Assembly: GCF_963678635.1 (NCBI RefSeq)
Contig: NC_087065.1
Location: 39,159,599-39,223,598, forward strand
Direction of reading: 5' to 3'
Length of the DNA stretch: 64,000 nucleotides
Origin: Symsagittifera roscoffensis
Lineage: Eukaryota > Xenacoelomorpha > Acoela > Convolutidae
Shown piece after piece: positions 33,081-44,751 of this stretch. The notes beneath the pieces are model-generated. The model was given only the letters and a program-made list of their open reading frames with translations. It was not told where the DNA came from and ran no database searches. The position numbers and the translations under genes are program-made. Position 1 is the stretch's first letter, and each line of letters opens with the position of its first letter.

Positions 33081-33929
33081 ATTCCAAGAACCAACTGTGA
33101 TCGACTTATTTTGGATTGAAATTTTTGATTGAAAACTGAATCAGAAGTAAAGATCTGAAACGATTAGACCCGTTTTGCGAAACTTGAAAACTGAAACCTA
33201 GCATTTCGAAGCTAGAATTTATTCACGTTTCTGCGTCATTTTTGCTTTCTCAATCGAAGCGTGCCATTTCGCGTCTTCTAACAGATGAGTTGAATTAATT
33301 TTTAGAAAAATCTTAGTTCAAACCGCAAATTATCATATTTGATATGAAAAATTTTGTCTATAATTTTAAAATCAAACTGAGATTCATTAAAGTTATTATA
33401 CGTGTCTTCAAAAAGCTCTTTTTAACAGTCAGCAATCGTAACAAATATTTGACAATGTTGGCTTCGGTAAACTATTCAAACCTGGCAATATTTTGGCATT
33501 GTAACAAGTCAACATAAAAACTTCTTAAGCATGTGTCAACTAAAACGCCAATTAAGTTAAGTATAATTAGATAGATGTTTAACCTATCATTATTAACAAC
33601 TTTCTTTTGCTTGAAACTTTTTTGCGGATCGAAGAATAAATCAGGCAATTCGGTTTTTCAGCATTTTCACAGCGTCATTTTTGTAAGTTCTTCTGCAGAG
33701 TCCTAATTTTGATGGAGCTGATTTATAAAAGAAACTTCCTCCGTTTGCAAGCGCAACAAGCATAAACGCATGCTTGGCACGAAACAAGAAGCACAGATTT
33801 TTCTGACAACAAAATATTGCAACTAATGATTTTAAAAGCAAAATAATTTGAATTTGAGGTAATTTTTTGCAAGAGCCTAGTGCAGAGCAGACGTTGCAAC
33901 TAAATTTTATTATATAGACCTAATAACCT
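33081..33929. other. Gene-free stretch
   Basis: AT-rich sequence without a credible open frame or clear repeats. Nothing supported. Confidence 0.5.
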
Positions 33930-34140
33930 AAGTATCGCAGAAGCGAAACTACACTTCGCAAACAAGCGAGCAAAGGGCAAAAAAGTAGCCCAAAAACGCT
34001 CACAAGGAAAGAAAAAATACAACTAATAAAAACTCTGCAATGTTCTAGAACCGAACTTACAACCTCTCGACTGAAAATAACACGTCGTAGCTCCTGTGCC
34101 ATGTCTGCTTAGCAGTACTTAAACACTAGCAGCCCAGCTG
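33930..34140 (-). repeat. tRNA-derived SINE, copy 1
   Basis: On the minus strand the sequence contains TGGCACAGGAG (34091-34101), which fits the pol III A box, and GTTCGGTTC (34048-34056), one base off the B box. On the plus strand it is preceded by GCGAAACTACACTTCGCAAA, matching the GAGGCGAAGCTACACTTCGC block of copies at 42150 and 49059. Confidence 0.7.
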
Positions 34141-34299
34141 AAGATGAAGTACCTGTTTGATAATACTTTTAAGAAATGTATTGATGCACAAGCTAATGCG
34201 TAGTTTTCGAGTGTCAAAAACTGAACATTACTATGTCCAAAGCTAATTTCTACCAAAATAACTACGGAAAACCAGCATTGACAGGGGAGGTTACATCTC

Positions 34300-35345
34300 C
34301 GGAAGACTTTCTATTCAGAATTGGCATGGTCGTTTTTGGGAAATTGAAAAAATCCAAGAATAGATCAAATATATCTTCACTCCATAGCGGATTTCTTAAC
34401 AAAATCGAAAAAACTTGCTTATTCAGGCAATAACTTTACTGCTGTTCTTTTGATTGAACCCTCAATCTCAGATTTGGCCTCATGGTTTACGAGCAAATCA
34501 AAATTTCCCACTCGAACAGAAAATTGTGAAGTCCAACATTGCTTTCCTATAAAATTCCTATAAAATTTAGTGCGTAGCCATTATGAGAAAATTCCTAAGG
34601 AACGTTTTTAACTCTTTAGCTTAGATTTGGCAGTGCAGATTTCAAGAAAAGTAAAAAAATGGTTAACATTTTGGAACAGACTTTTTCTTAAATTAACATT
34701 GCTTTTCTACAAAAACTAGGACGTTGCCGCTATGCAGAGAAATTTCCTAGCACTTTTTTTCGTCTGAATCCCTTTTGCTAGATGTTGCAGGGTAGTTTTG
34801 GATCAAAAGCGTCGAACTGTCTAATTAAAAAAAATAGAGCCAACTAACAGCGACGCCCTAAACTGAAACAGAAAATTATTGCGTCGCTGTTTTGTGCTGT
34901 GAGAAAATTCCTTCTGTTTTTTCCATTAAAGCTTTCATCTCAGATTTGGTTGGGTATTTTCCGAGAAAATGTCAAAAGAGAACGAGCTAAATTTCAAAAG
35001 TTGCATATTTTGGAAGGCGATAATTTTTTTTCATCGAAAATTTAGGACGACACCAGTTGTGCGGCAAAAGGTCACAAAATCGAATCATTCGATAAAAGCC
35101 TGAATCTTAGATTTGGCAGCGTTATTTCGGAGAAAAGGAAACAAACTTTTAAAAAACGATCAAAATTTAAACCTTTTTATGGCCAAAATTCTTTTTCGAC
35201 CAAATTAAGGGCGTAGCACCTTATGCACAGGTGATTCCCAGCACGCGCTTTTCTGATTGAATGTTGATCTCAGATCTGCAATGCCAGTTTTCGAGAAAAC
35301 GAAAATGATTTAAAAAGATGGGTCAATTAAAAGTTTCGAAGGTCG
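34300..35345 (+). repeat. Degenerate tandem array, ~150-168 bp period
   Basis: A phrase of the type CAGATTTGGC-n-GGGTAGTTTTCGAGAAAA recurs at about 34318, 34468, 34623, 34780, 34941, 35109 and 35273. Each is followed by lysine-coding A runs and preceded by an AATTCCTA...CTT-like block. Units are strongly diverged. The same family, much fresher, occurs at 46555-47345. Confidence 0.75.
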
Positions 35346-36412
35346 TAGAAAATCCGATAAAGCGAAAAAGACTTGCGGAATATCCGGGCACACCGGGGAG
35401 TAGTCGTTCTATATTATTACCACTTTTTTGAAAATCTTTAAATTAATTCTCGAGAAACGTTGAAAAATTCTATGATATTGAGCAAAAGTTAACCAGATAC
35501 AAAAAAGCAAAAGTGCCACCAAATAATGAGCACTTTTATTTGCGTTTTAGGTTGGAAAAAATGGTTACCGTAAAATTCCACTACGCTGCGCCATCAAAGG
35601 CATAAGATAGAAATTTTTTCAGCTGAATGAGATTGCCGATAAAAAAACGACTATCAATATACTCTCAAAAGCAAAAAAAAATTAGTAACTCTTCTGAGAA
35701 ATGGCTTTTTTTGGAGTATACTATTCAAGCTCGAATTATGATCATACGCGCTCTACTATGATACATCATTTGACAGCGGACGTTCATTTGCATTGTCTGG
35801 ATTTGCGTAGAGAAAAGACTGCAGTACAAAAAATTAAATTGCTTCTCAAGCTCAAACTACAAAACTAAATTCTGAGATTTGAAAGAACAAATACTTTATT
35901 TGCGCAAGAAACCTTATGTGCAGCTAGAAATGGTATTTTAAATCAATGGCTAAGGTCATTTTAGCTTTCAATCAAAATGAAGACCAACAAATTTCTTCAG
36001 AAAGTGACCTTATCACCAAAATTATAAATCAAATGAAAGACTAAAATTGCTAACATAGAAAAACCAATAATTAATTAAGTTTTTAAAAATTTTATATTCG
36101 GTTAATTCCCATAAGAATCGATGAAAACTGTGCACTTATTACTCAAATTAAAACAAATAAGTTCAGAGAAAAGGCATGAGACTCCAGATTAATTATATTC
36201 TTGCATTACAATAATTTTGACAGCTGGAGCCTCAAATTGATGTAACATTATCTCAGCTCAAATCAGTGATATTTCCTGGGCTTTTTTAAATATGAAATCT
36301 AGAACTAAAAGTGCGAATTATGAACAATTGAAAGTAATCGAAATCAAAAAAGGAAGAAATCAATTAACAGATGTTATAGAAAACAGAAAAAGAGTTCATT
36401 TCGCTTTTCAGT
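35346..36412. other. Gene-free stretch downstream of Vangl
   Basis: AT-rich. Contains one copy of a dispersed phrase (CACCAAATAATGAGCACTTT...GTTTTAGGTTGGAAAAAA, about 35517-35560) that also appears at 42730-42780, 43450-43470 and 49333-49365. No gene supported. A minus-strand polyadenylation signal could be the TTTATT near 35895. Confidence 0.5.
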
Positions 36413-38581
36413 TCAGACAGATGTTTCCGATTGAAGTCTAAGGACAAATCTGCCCTGATTTTGGTCCATTGATTCCTCCCTTATATGAAATCTGGGTAGC
36501 TTGGCCACATAAATGACCAATGAGAGGGCATCTTGCCTCAATTGGAACACCAATCCCTCATGAATTCCTCTGTTAACCAGAGTATCCGTGATCAGTTCCC
36601 AATTCTGGAAAGGCTTTTGTTCCACTTCGCTAGTTATCACTGGACCTGGTGTCAGGTACTTCTCCAGAAAGGCTCTTGGGGTAAAATCCAGGGTAATACA
36701 CCTGGCAAGGTGATCCTTTATTGCAACTAGTGAGTAGCAGTGCGTCTGTCGCGAGATCTTGAGGTACTTCTGAAGTGCTCGAGCCATGGAGGGGAAAATA
36801 GCCTCGGCCGCTTCTTCCGCATCCATTGGAACAGGCTGCTCGTCTTTGTCACTCGGCTCTGGTCGTTTGATGTGCATGAAAGCATCTTCGACCGCCTCGA
36901 TCAATCTCGCACGTCGCTTCCTCAGCCTTCTATCGAAATCCTGCTCCTCGTAGAACCGTGTGTTCCTTCCTGAATCTCTGTTGCGAGCGGAAGCTGCAAT
37001 CATTGCTTTCGAGTTTTCCATCACCGATGCCGCATCGCCCCCATTTCCATCTATATTGTACAGTTTGAACTGGGGGACACTTGTGCCCTTTTTTCCGGCG
37101 CCTGGAATCGACATGAGGTAGGGGTTGTATACTGGGAAGTCCTTATAGTACTTTTCCAGAACCCAGGCCGCGCAATGTTGCAGACTCATGTGCCCTACAC
37201 TGTAGAACTTACTTTCTCCGTCTGTATTTCTGACTACCTTTATGATGTACTCTTTTTTCAAGTGTTTTATCTCAAGAACCACAACCGCCAAATAATGGAT
37301 AAAAATGAGACAGTCACAAATTGAGAGCGAGAAATTCAGAATATGGTCATAATCTCGCACTTGAGCCTTCAAAATTTTGATGGCGTAGAACACCCACGCA
37401 ATAGAGATGACAATAGCAACTATGACGAAAAGAAACGTCTTCCACAAGTTGATAGACGGCAATGTCGCCCTCGATTTCCTGAAAAATATTGCCCAGAGAG
37501 CCAAAAACAGAATCGCAAGTCGGAAGGCCAAGTTCAAGACTGAACCCAGACATGACAGAGAACACTCTTCGTCAATCCAGAGAATTTTAGGCAAAATTGC
37601 GAACACAACTGGGGTCAAAAGAGAAAACAAAACAAAGATGATTTGGACTGCAGGCTTCATGCAAAGGTCACAGCAACCTGGGGTCTGGTTTCCCATATAG
37701 TCATCTAGATACTCATGCTCTGCTGCTTGTATACGCAGCGGAATGTTTTCAACACTGCTGCTTTTATTGCTGGTAGCATCTGTAATGACTGTGTCTTTAT
37801 CCCAGTTATTGTCCGAGTTTGCTCCTCCAGCACCGTCGCCGTTGTTTCCCTGTGTGCCCTTGAAATGTTTTAGACTTCGTCTGCCGACACTTCCACCTCC
37901 CAGACTACGAGTAGTAGACTTTTCTAGGATCTCAGAATCACTTTGACAATTACTCGGCCTGTACTTGTGCTTCTTCGACTTCTTAGGAGGTACATATGCA
38001 TTCATCATAGGCGGGTTGTTTGGCTGCAGGAAACTGTTATTGGGGTTAAAATACTGCTGTTGCATATGTGGTGGCACTCCTTGCTGGTTTGGTATCTGAT
38101 TAGATCCCATGCTTGCTTGCATGTTGTTCTGATTACCAGACATACCTTGCATCTGAGGCATCTGCTGATTTCCTGGCATTTGCTGCATCATATTCTGAGT
38201 AGGCGGAAGCATAGACATTTGCTGAGACTGTTGCATGCCAAACTGTTGTTGTTGCATAGGATCCCCCGTCTGCATTTGTTGTTGCATCTGGGCCTGCATC
38301 TGAGGTGTTTGGGGCACCCCTGGTGGCATCAACTCGGGAATCATAGTGTTGAATAGATGTTGGGAGTTGAAGGGTGCAGACCCGTTCACTTGATTAGTTA
38401 TCATAGGCGTGTTGTGGTGATTATGATGGTGAGACTTCTTTTTGCTCATTCTTGATGACGAATCCACCGCGGAATCACTGTGGTATGGACTGATGTATTG
38501 AGATCTCTCGTTGACGAATTTGGGAACGTGATTGAACTGGTTCTGCATAGTTGCTATGGGCCCATTTAGATTTGATGTCAT
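36413..38581 (-). CDS. Vangl: Van Gogh-like planar cell polarity protein
   Basis: This 722-residue protein is a four-pass membrane scaffold of the planar cell polarity complex, which in other animals binds Prickle, Dishevelled and Frizzled-complex partners at cell junctions. The C-terminal 420 residues align by eye with vertebrate Vangl1/2: NNWDKDTVITDATS (258-271, the conserved N-terminal block), four membrane segments near 311-332, 349-368, 382-402 and 416-436, then a FYSVGHMSLQ and ALWILEKYY-like cytoplasmic domain. It ends ETSV, the class I PDZ-binding motif. The N-terminus is longer than usual, with an M/Q/N/P-rich low-complexity stretch (about 90-190). The coding sequence has no introns, although vertebrate orthologues are split. 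The start is the first ATG after a splice-acceptor-like TTTCAG. Confidence 0.97.
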   Translation of the reverse strand: MTSNLNGPIATMQNQFNHVPKFVNERSQYISPYHSDSAVDSSSRMSKKKSHHHNHHNTPMITNQVNGSAPFNSQHLFNTMIPELMPPGVPQTPQMQAQMQQQMQTGDPMQQQQFGMQQSQQMSMLPPTQNMMQQMPGNQQMPQMQGMSGNQNNMQASMGSNQIPNQQGVPPHMQQQYFNPNNSFLQPNNPPMMNAYVPPKKSKKHKYRPSNCQSDSEILEKSTTRSLGGGSVGRRSLKHFKGTQGNNGDGAGGANSDNNWDKDTVITDATSNKSSSVENIPLRIQAAEHEYLDDYMGNQTPGCCDLCMKPAVQIIFVLFSLLTPVVFAILPKILWIDEECSLSCLGSVLNLAFRLAILFLALWAIFFRKSRATLPSINLWKTFLFVIVAIVISIAWVFYAIKILKAQVRDYDHILNFSLSICDCLIFIHYLAVVVLEIKHLKKEYIIKVVRNTDGESKFYSVGHMSLQHCAAWVLEKYYKDFPVYNPYLMSIPGAGKKGTSVPQFKLYNIDGNGGDAASVMENSKAMIAASARNRDSGRNTRFYEEQDFDRRLRKRRARLIEAVEDAFMHIKRPEPSDKDEQPVPMDAEEAAEAIFPSMARALQKYLKISRQTHCYSLVAIKDHLARCITLDFTPRAFLEKYLTPGPVITSEVEQKPFQNWELITDTLVNRGIHEGLVFQLRQDALSLVIYVAKLPRFHIREESMDQNQGRFVLRLQSETSV

Positions 38582-38596
38582 GTCGCCATACAGACC
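38578..38596 (-). promoter_or_regulatory. Splice-acceptor-like TTTCAG and 3-codon uORF before Vangl
   Basis: On the minus strand, TTGATATTTCAG ends at 38596, 15 nt before the ATG. The short leader contains ATG GCG ACA TGA, whose stop overlaps the Vangl start codon (A-TGA). The acceptor could serve a 5'-UTR intron or spliced-leader trans-splicing. Confidence 0.5.
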
Positions 38597-38599
38597 TGA

Positions 38600-41500
38600 A
38601 ATATCAACAATTTACACTGTTCTAATTTGAAAAACTACTGATTAGGAGAGCATTATTTAGTATGAAAACACTTGAAATCAATCAAAATTCACAGAAGATA
38701 ATTGCGGACAGGTTTAAATTTTACGGAGAAAGGTATTTTATTTAGCAACTAATTAAGACACTTCGAATTCAAAATCCGCACTATTGATGACGTAAATATT
38801 AATGATGCTCTATAAGACTGTATCATGTAGCCTTAAGTTATTCACGGATAACATTTTTCTGATAAATATTTATCCGATAAAACCGTATTAACTTCAAACT
38901 TTGACACGTCGTACCCGAAATGTCTGTAAATTACTCTTAATCCAGCTTAACATTTTCACTTTCTCATACACAGTCCTCCGTGATACTATGCTTGCATTGA
39001 ATCAGACTTTACGAAATGTATTCAACTTTTGTGTTTGACTTTCATGAAATTTCAAAATTACCGATGATTTCCAATATATGATCCAAGTCACGTTTTTGAA
39101 ACAGTAACGCAGTTGACCAATATTTGTACAAGTGGAACCTCGCTGAGGAAAAACCCGAAGCATCTTTTGCGTTTTCATGCCACTAGGCATGAATATTCAT
39201 TCTTTGGTGCAATACATTTCGCAACATTATAAATAGGACCCGAAAATGAATGCAGTACAGAATATGTTGATCGAAATATACAAATTTGCATTATAGCAGT
39301 TTTTGGTTACTAAAATCAATATTTGGCGGGGCGGCTGATAGCAGCAAGAGCCCGGAAAACTTTTTAACCTAGGGAGCTGCAAAACACTAATGCATCCCAG
39401 TCTCGATTTTTTGTATAGTGATTACTCGAAAAAATTAGGGGTTATATAGGGCGAAGGGAAAAGAAAAAGGTCGACACCGCTTTCAATCTTTCCAAATATT
39501 CCACACTGAACAAGCGGAAGAGATTCTAAATTATTCATACTTATATCGCAAAGGCCACCAGAAGTTTAAACGAAAAAAGAAATTTAACAAAATTGAAACA
39601 AAAAAATGAAAATAGCTACAAATAATACGATATGAAGAACATAAGTCGGCTTTTCCTTGCCCCATCTGCAATTTTTTACACAAAACACTTTTGGTCACAA
39701 CTTCCAATTTTTACCTCCCCCTCATTCCATTTCGCATATATATCAATTTCGTTGTGTAACGAGTGATTTTACAAGGCAAAATTTGATGATTAAATGAACC
39801 GCAAATCGGGCTATCCAAACTAATGTTTTTACACCAAATCTCGTAGAACTATTCGCTACACTGAAATGCCCCCTGAAAAATAAATATTTGCCCACTTGTT
39901 TCGATGGTTACAAAAAATGCTGTGACTGTGAAAGTTAATTAGTCGATGGTAGGCATCTTTGAACATCATACATAATATTGCAGTCACTGGACAAAAAAGT
40001 TTTTTTTTATTGCAACAAGCATTTTCTTCACGTTTTTGCAGTTTTGTCTGCAAATTTTTAGGTTATAGGGTTGAAACTTTGACTCAGGCTAGATGAAACT
40101 ATTTTACAGGAGCTACCCGCATCCAACTTTGGAAAAATAGTGTTTTGAAGGCGTTTAATCGCCAGTGCAGAATAACTAATTTCAAAGCAGTTTCTTTTTC
40201 TGTTGAAAACTCCTCGTGAAGAACACAAGTAATTAAAATTTATGGACTCAAATTTGTTTTTTGGAAAGCTGAAGAGCTTGATTGTTTCATTATGCAGTGG
40301 AAAAACGACTAATTAACTATAAACAATTTTGCGCTGATGATTGAAACAAGCTAACAAAAAAACTGTTCCACCTTACTTTTTTGAAAAAATGTCTACTCCG
40401 ATCCATAACTAGGATTCTCACAAGCAGTTTTGATGCCTCTAACTTTTATCCATTTTTCCTGGTATTAGCGCCTAAGACCTTCTAATGTCTGTATCGTCAA
40501 AACAGGTAAAACCGTTTTTTGACGCCGGACCAAGTAACTCTTTCAATTTTTTTGAAACGTTTTTCCGCAGCCGAAGAAACAGTCGAGCTCATCAGCTACC
40601 CAAAGAGCTAATTTGAGTCCTTAAATTCAAATTACTTGGGCTGTTTGCGAGGATTTTCCTACAGCAATAACGCCTTTGAAACTAATTATGATGTGCTGAC
40701 TATTTAACGTCTTCAAAACAACATTTCTCAAATTTCGATCCTTTCAAATTGTTTTATATATCATGTTTCAGCACTTCAACTTTAACTAATTGATTTTTTT
40801 TCTCAAAATATGGTGGGGGAAGACCTGAGACAAGCATAAACGTGCGTTATCTCATGGATAGTTGCAGAGAAAACTACAAAAATGTTAAGAAAAAATCGTT
40901 CATTTTCTCGTTGAAATCAAAAAATTGCAAGAAACGTTTATGTCCTGTAACTGTGACACCACTCGTTAAGCCATAAAAATAATGTTCAAGTCAGGCAAAG
41001 GGAAGTACACAAAATCAAATCACATTTTCTCTTCATGCCTTGCATCAAAATATTTGCATGCATTTAGCCAAAACATCACTTGAAATACCGCAAAAAACTA
41101 ACATTGCAATCTAACAGACGGAAAAAAAAACCATGGCCTTTAGGTAAAAAAAAATTCAATTAGCTGACAGCAAAAAATTTTCAGGAATTATGTTATTTTT
41201 GAGGAAAATACGCCTAGAAACACAATAGCCGTTGTTAAATCAGCATTGAATCCTAGCCCGGATTAAAAACAAGTTCTAACACAGAGGCGAAGCAGAACGT
41301 GGTGAAATAATTAGACAATCTTTCAGCAGACACAAGAACCGAAAACAAAACAGATTGTTTTTTTAAATATTCAAGTCTTAAAATTCAAAAGAGCAAGTAT
41401 TTTGTAAGAATAGTTGTTTACGAGAAAGAAAAAGTCTAGTTTTCGGTTACAAGACACTTGATTTCGCAAGTTTAAAAATATCAAAAATTGATACTTTCAT

Positions 41501-42140
41501 AAAGGGTAGCTGAGATCTTGCATCTTGTCTGAAGTGGTTTTAAAATTTTAAAGAAAAAACCTCGATTTGCGTTTAATTTTGCCTTGTGTTAAATTACACA
41601 TTCTACATTTGCAATACTTTACGACCTACACTAGAGGAATAAATTAAACAGAAATTCAGGTTTTCACCATGCAAATTGCCATTTTGCCTCTTATTGAGTT
41701 TCCCATCCTTCGTAAAATCACAAAAAAAATCTGTTCAAAAATTGTTCGCTTTGCATGTAAAAAAAACCTGTTCACGCTGACAGTTTAATGCAGTTAAAAA
41801 TATGAAAAGTCATTTTAAATTGATTTTCATATAATGAATTTCAGAACCTGAAAAAGAGCCGCCAATTTCATTCTCAGTTTCGGACATCATTTTGTGAGAT
41901 TCTGGCTCTTTTCCAGACTTGTTCTTCATACTCTAAATCGTAACATCACGCATTCAGTTGAAATAAACGTAAAGCAACTAAGAATATGGAAAATTTGAAA
42001 CGTGGGGGGAGGGAAAAAGAGTCTAGATTCTGTTCAAAAACGTTACTGAGACTGACAAAAAATAATCAAAGCTAACTTCTATGCAGTATCAAAAAATAAT
42101 TCCATGGCTCTAGTCCACTCCGCCTACTTTAGTTTCAACT
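38600..42140. other. Gene-free stretch upstream of Vangl
   Basis: About 3.5 kb AT-rich with no credible gene. A GAGGCGAAGCAGAACG fragment near 41283 resembles the SINE-end block. Any Vangl promoter or 5' non-coding exon would lie here but is not recognisable. Confidence 0.5.
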
Positions 42141-42144
42141 TTGA

Positions 42145-42425
42145 AAAAGAGGCGAAGCTGCGCTTCGCAAAAACTTGCGAGAAAACGAACAAAAAGCAGC
42201 TCTATTAAGTGAAATTAAAAAAAAAGTAGAAATAAGACTCGAATTAGCAAAAACTCGGCTGTGTAGGATTCGAATCAGCAACCTATTGTAATCAAGAGAA
42301 CTTGAGTCTCACGCACTGTCCACTCAGCTTAACAACCGACAAACACTAGCCACGAATAAAGCAGCTACATATGCTAATAGCTGGCCAATGCGATTCAGCA
42401 AAAGTGGCACCAAATAAAAATAGAC
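42145..42425 (-). repeat. tRNA-derived SINE, copy 2
   Basis: On the minus strand it has an A-box-like AAGCTGAGTGG (about 42321-42331) and a good B box, TGATTCGAATCC (about 42266-42277). The spacing fits a tRNA with a long variable arm. On the plus strand it starts GAGGCGAAGCTGCGCTTCGC and closely parallels the copy at 49058 through the AACAAAAAGCAGCTCTATTA and ACTAGCCACGAATAAAGCAG blocks. Confidence 0.8.
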
Positions 42426-43204
42426 TCAATTTTGCATTTAATAATTTGGAAAATAACAAACTGAAGGCAACCACACTAACTTTGCATGTAACAAATCGCA
42501 AAGCATAGAGCCACATTATGTATAAATTATGCATTTGAAAAAATTGCGAGATACTGAGAAAATTTCTGAAATCGAAATTTCATTATTGTTATGATGTTTG
42601 AAACAGATCATTTTTTTCGGTTCGATTGATGAATTAAAAATGCATCAGTTGTGTTAACTTATAACTATTCGAATGTCAAAGCACATGCTATCATAAAGCT
42701 GTAAAAGTGCCCCACCATTATTGGGGTGGCCGCACCATAAAGGTGTCGCACCAATATTTGCGACTTAGATTGGAAAAAAGAAGGTCCGTAGTAATACACT
42801 CGCTTCGCAAGTGTAAAAACGGCTTCCATGCTAAAAAGCAACTTGGCACTGTGAACAAACTTACAATGGTAAACAAATTTGTTCTTCAAACTTTCAGACA
42901 TCGTCATATGTCGCATTAAACCATTATAACAGGTAAAACAATTATAACAGAGAGGCAAAGTTGCACTTTGCATACAAAAGCAAAAATATGACCGATAACG
43001 CTACTGGGAAAAACTGAAGGAATAAAACTTTGAGTCTACAAAAGTTCTTAAGAGACGCACGCCAATTATGAGTCTACATAACTGCCAAGAGACCCAAGCC
43101 AATTATAACGCATTAGCAGTACCAGTCAATTTGAAAAAAAAAAGACATTTACCAATTAACATGCTTCAATTTATAGAGCGTACGCATTATAACTAGTATA
43201 CGAA

Positions 43205-43520
43205 AAATTTCATTAAAAAACATCCGAACCTGCCCAGGTTCGAACCCTCTTATTTTGCTGCGGGTCTCCTTCCCTACCTCTACGCTACATATTTATGATA
43301 CCTTGAAGCTAAAGTGCTATTTGTATTATAATAGTCTGTGTTAATATCCTTAGCAAGGGCTGTACTTATTAGCTGGTGATTAATCAAAATGAACACTTTC
43401 AATATGAACACATTTTGTCGGGGAACAGTATTTGCGACGCAACAATATTTGCGACTTAGGTTGGAAAAAAAAGACAGTTCATACTATGACACAAGCTTTG
43501 CTTGTGTAAAAATAGATACC
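43205..43520 (-). repeat. tRNA-derived SINE, copy 3 (best A and B boxes)
   Basis: On the minus strand TAGCGTAGAGG (43277-43287) is a perfect pol III A-box match and GGTTCGAACC (43237-43246) a perfect B-box match. Further along the plus strand, ATTAGCTGGTGATTAAT and GCGACTTAGGTTGGAAAAAA match segments following the other copies. This copy is the most likely of the family to be transcribed. Confidence 0.75.
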
Positions 43521-44208
43521 TGAAAGGTTGAGAGGAGAGGAAAAGAGCCAATTTCGTTAGCAGTTTTTGGGGGTCAGTTTTCACCACTGCATCAAGTTTT
43601 TCGATTTTGTCGCAAAACTAAACTAAACAACCGAATTATCTCTAAAGACAAGCTATTTTTCTCGCCTGAATCCTCTTTTTTAATTGGTTATTCAAGAAAA
43701 CATTAGCGCCTGAGGAAAAACTTACTAAATAAAACCTGAATTTGTGATAAAAATTGACTGCATAAAACCTGAAAAAATTACTGTGATGAAACCTGAATTT
43801 GAGTTCAGTTTTGAGACTCATTACACTTTCTCCTCATTTTTGATTTTATATTTTGAAAAACTAATTTACGTTGTCATATTCTAATGAAACTTTGCATAGA
43901 GAACAAATTAACTATCAACAAATTAATTATAAACACAATTGTACTTCATACCTTACATCGTTACACGGAGCATTCAGTCATTATAAAACGTGAGACAACT
44001 CAAAAAACCGAAAATTTGAAATGTGGAACTGGGGGTGGAAAAAAGCCAAATTTGACCATTAGTATCCGAAAAATCATCCCTTGCTCAATTCGCACGTGCT
44101 TGTAACAGCGATCACTATGCGAATCAAAAGATCAAGCATCATTTACAGCGCAACCAAGGAAAACTAAGAATACCATATCAATACAATCGAATTTGAAGCC
44201 GAGCCAAA
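43521..44208. other. Gene-free stretch before the 180-aa gene
   Basis: AT-rich. No coding potential apart from chance frames. The last 60 bp probably form the leader of the downstream gene: TTTACAG ending at 44148 is a possible splice acceptor 60 nt before the ATG. Confidence 0.5.
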
Positions 44209-44751
44209 ATGTACAACTTGAAGCCAGGTCCTTCGAAGTACGTTCCCTCTTCGGAGGAAATGGGCCAGATACAGTACAAGCACAGTCTGGAAACAACTGG
44301 AAACCTTCTTCCCGAGCTGATTAAGCTTTCCAAAAGCGAATCAGGGCTGAAAAAGATCAAGGCTGCGTTCCGTCGCGAGCACCTGAAAGAGTTCCGAGAT
44401 ATGCATGTAACAGTTCCACAACTGCAGCCGATCCTGTCCGAAATTATGGGCGAACTTGTCGAGAATCGGCAGGTGCAGCGCTTCATCACCGACGTCCAGT
44501 GGACACACACTGATCGCATCACAGTCGAAGACTTTCTGGAACGTCTGAAGGTGGTCGAGAGATTCCATATGGACAAATACTTTGTGAGGGAGCTTACACG
44601 AGAAGTTTCCTCCTGGGCTACAAGAGGATACCTACAGACGTCTACTCAGCCTAGATGCAATCACTATGGAGAAGTTGGACTGCTACGAGCTAGGAACGAA
44701 ACACATGCACCTCCTGAGCATAAGACGTTCAACAAATACCTGAACTATTAA
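44209..44751 (+). CDS. Uncharacterised 180-aa protein
   Basis: A single open frame of 180 codons with balanced codon use, GC-richer than its surroundings, which is a good sign of a real gene. The protein is charged and predicted largely helical: KLSKSESGLKKIKAAFRREH (about 41-60), ILSEIMGELVEN and ITVEDFLERLKVVERF. There is no signal peptide, membrane segment or Cys-rich domain. The ITVEDFLERL stretch recalls the end of an EF-hand-like helix, but no calcium loop is visible. No family was recognised. A splice-acceptor-like TTTACAG lies 60 nt upstream, and no intron is evident inside. Confidence 0.75.
   Translation: MYNLKPGPSKYVPSSEEMGQIQYKHSLETTGNLLPELIKLSKSESGLKKIKAAFRREHLKEFRDMHVTVPQLQPILSEIMGELVENRQVQRFITDVQWTHTDRITVEDFLERLKVVERFHMDKYFVRELTREVSSWATRGYLQTSTQPRCNHYGEVGLLRARNETHAPPEHKTFNKYLNY

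Noticed and set aside
34233-34433. 66-codon plus frame
   Set aside because: Its second half is part of the degenerate ~160-bp tandem array.
37943-38356. 137-codon plus frame, Leu/His/Arg-rich
   Set aside because: Antisense of the Vangl Met/Gln-rich region; its composition is explained by that.
43237-43290. Functional tRNA gene
   Set aside because: A and B boxes are good, but a cloverleaf with acceptor stem could not be formed by eye, and related copies show it is a SINE.
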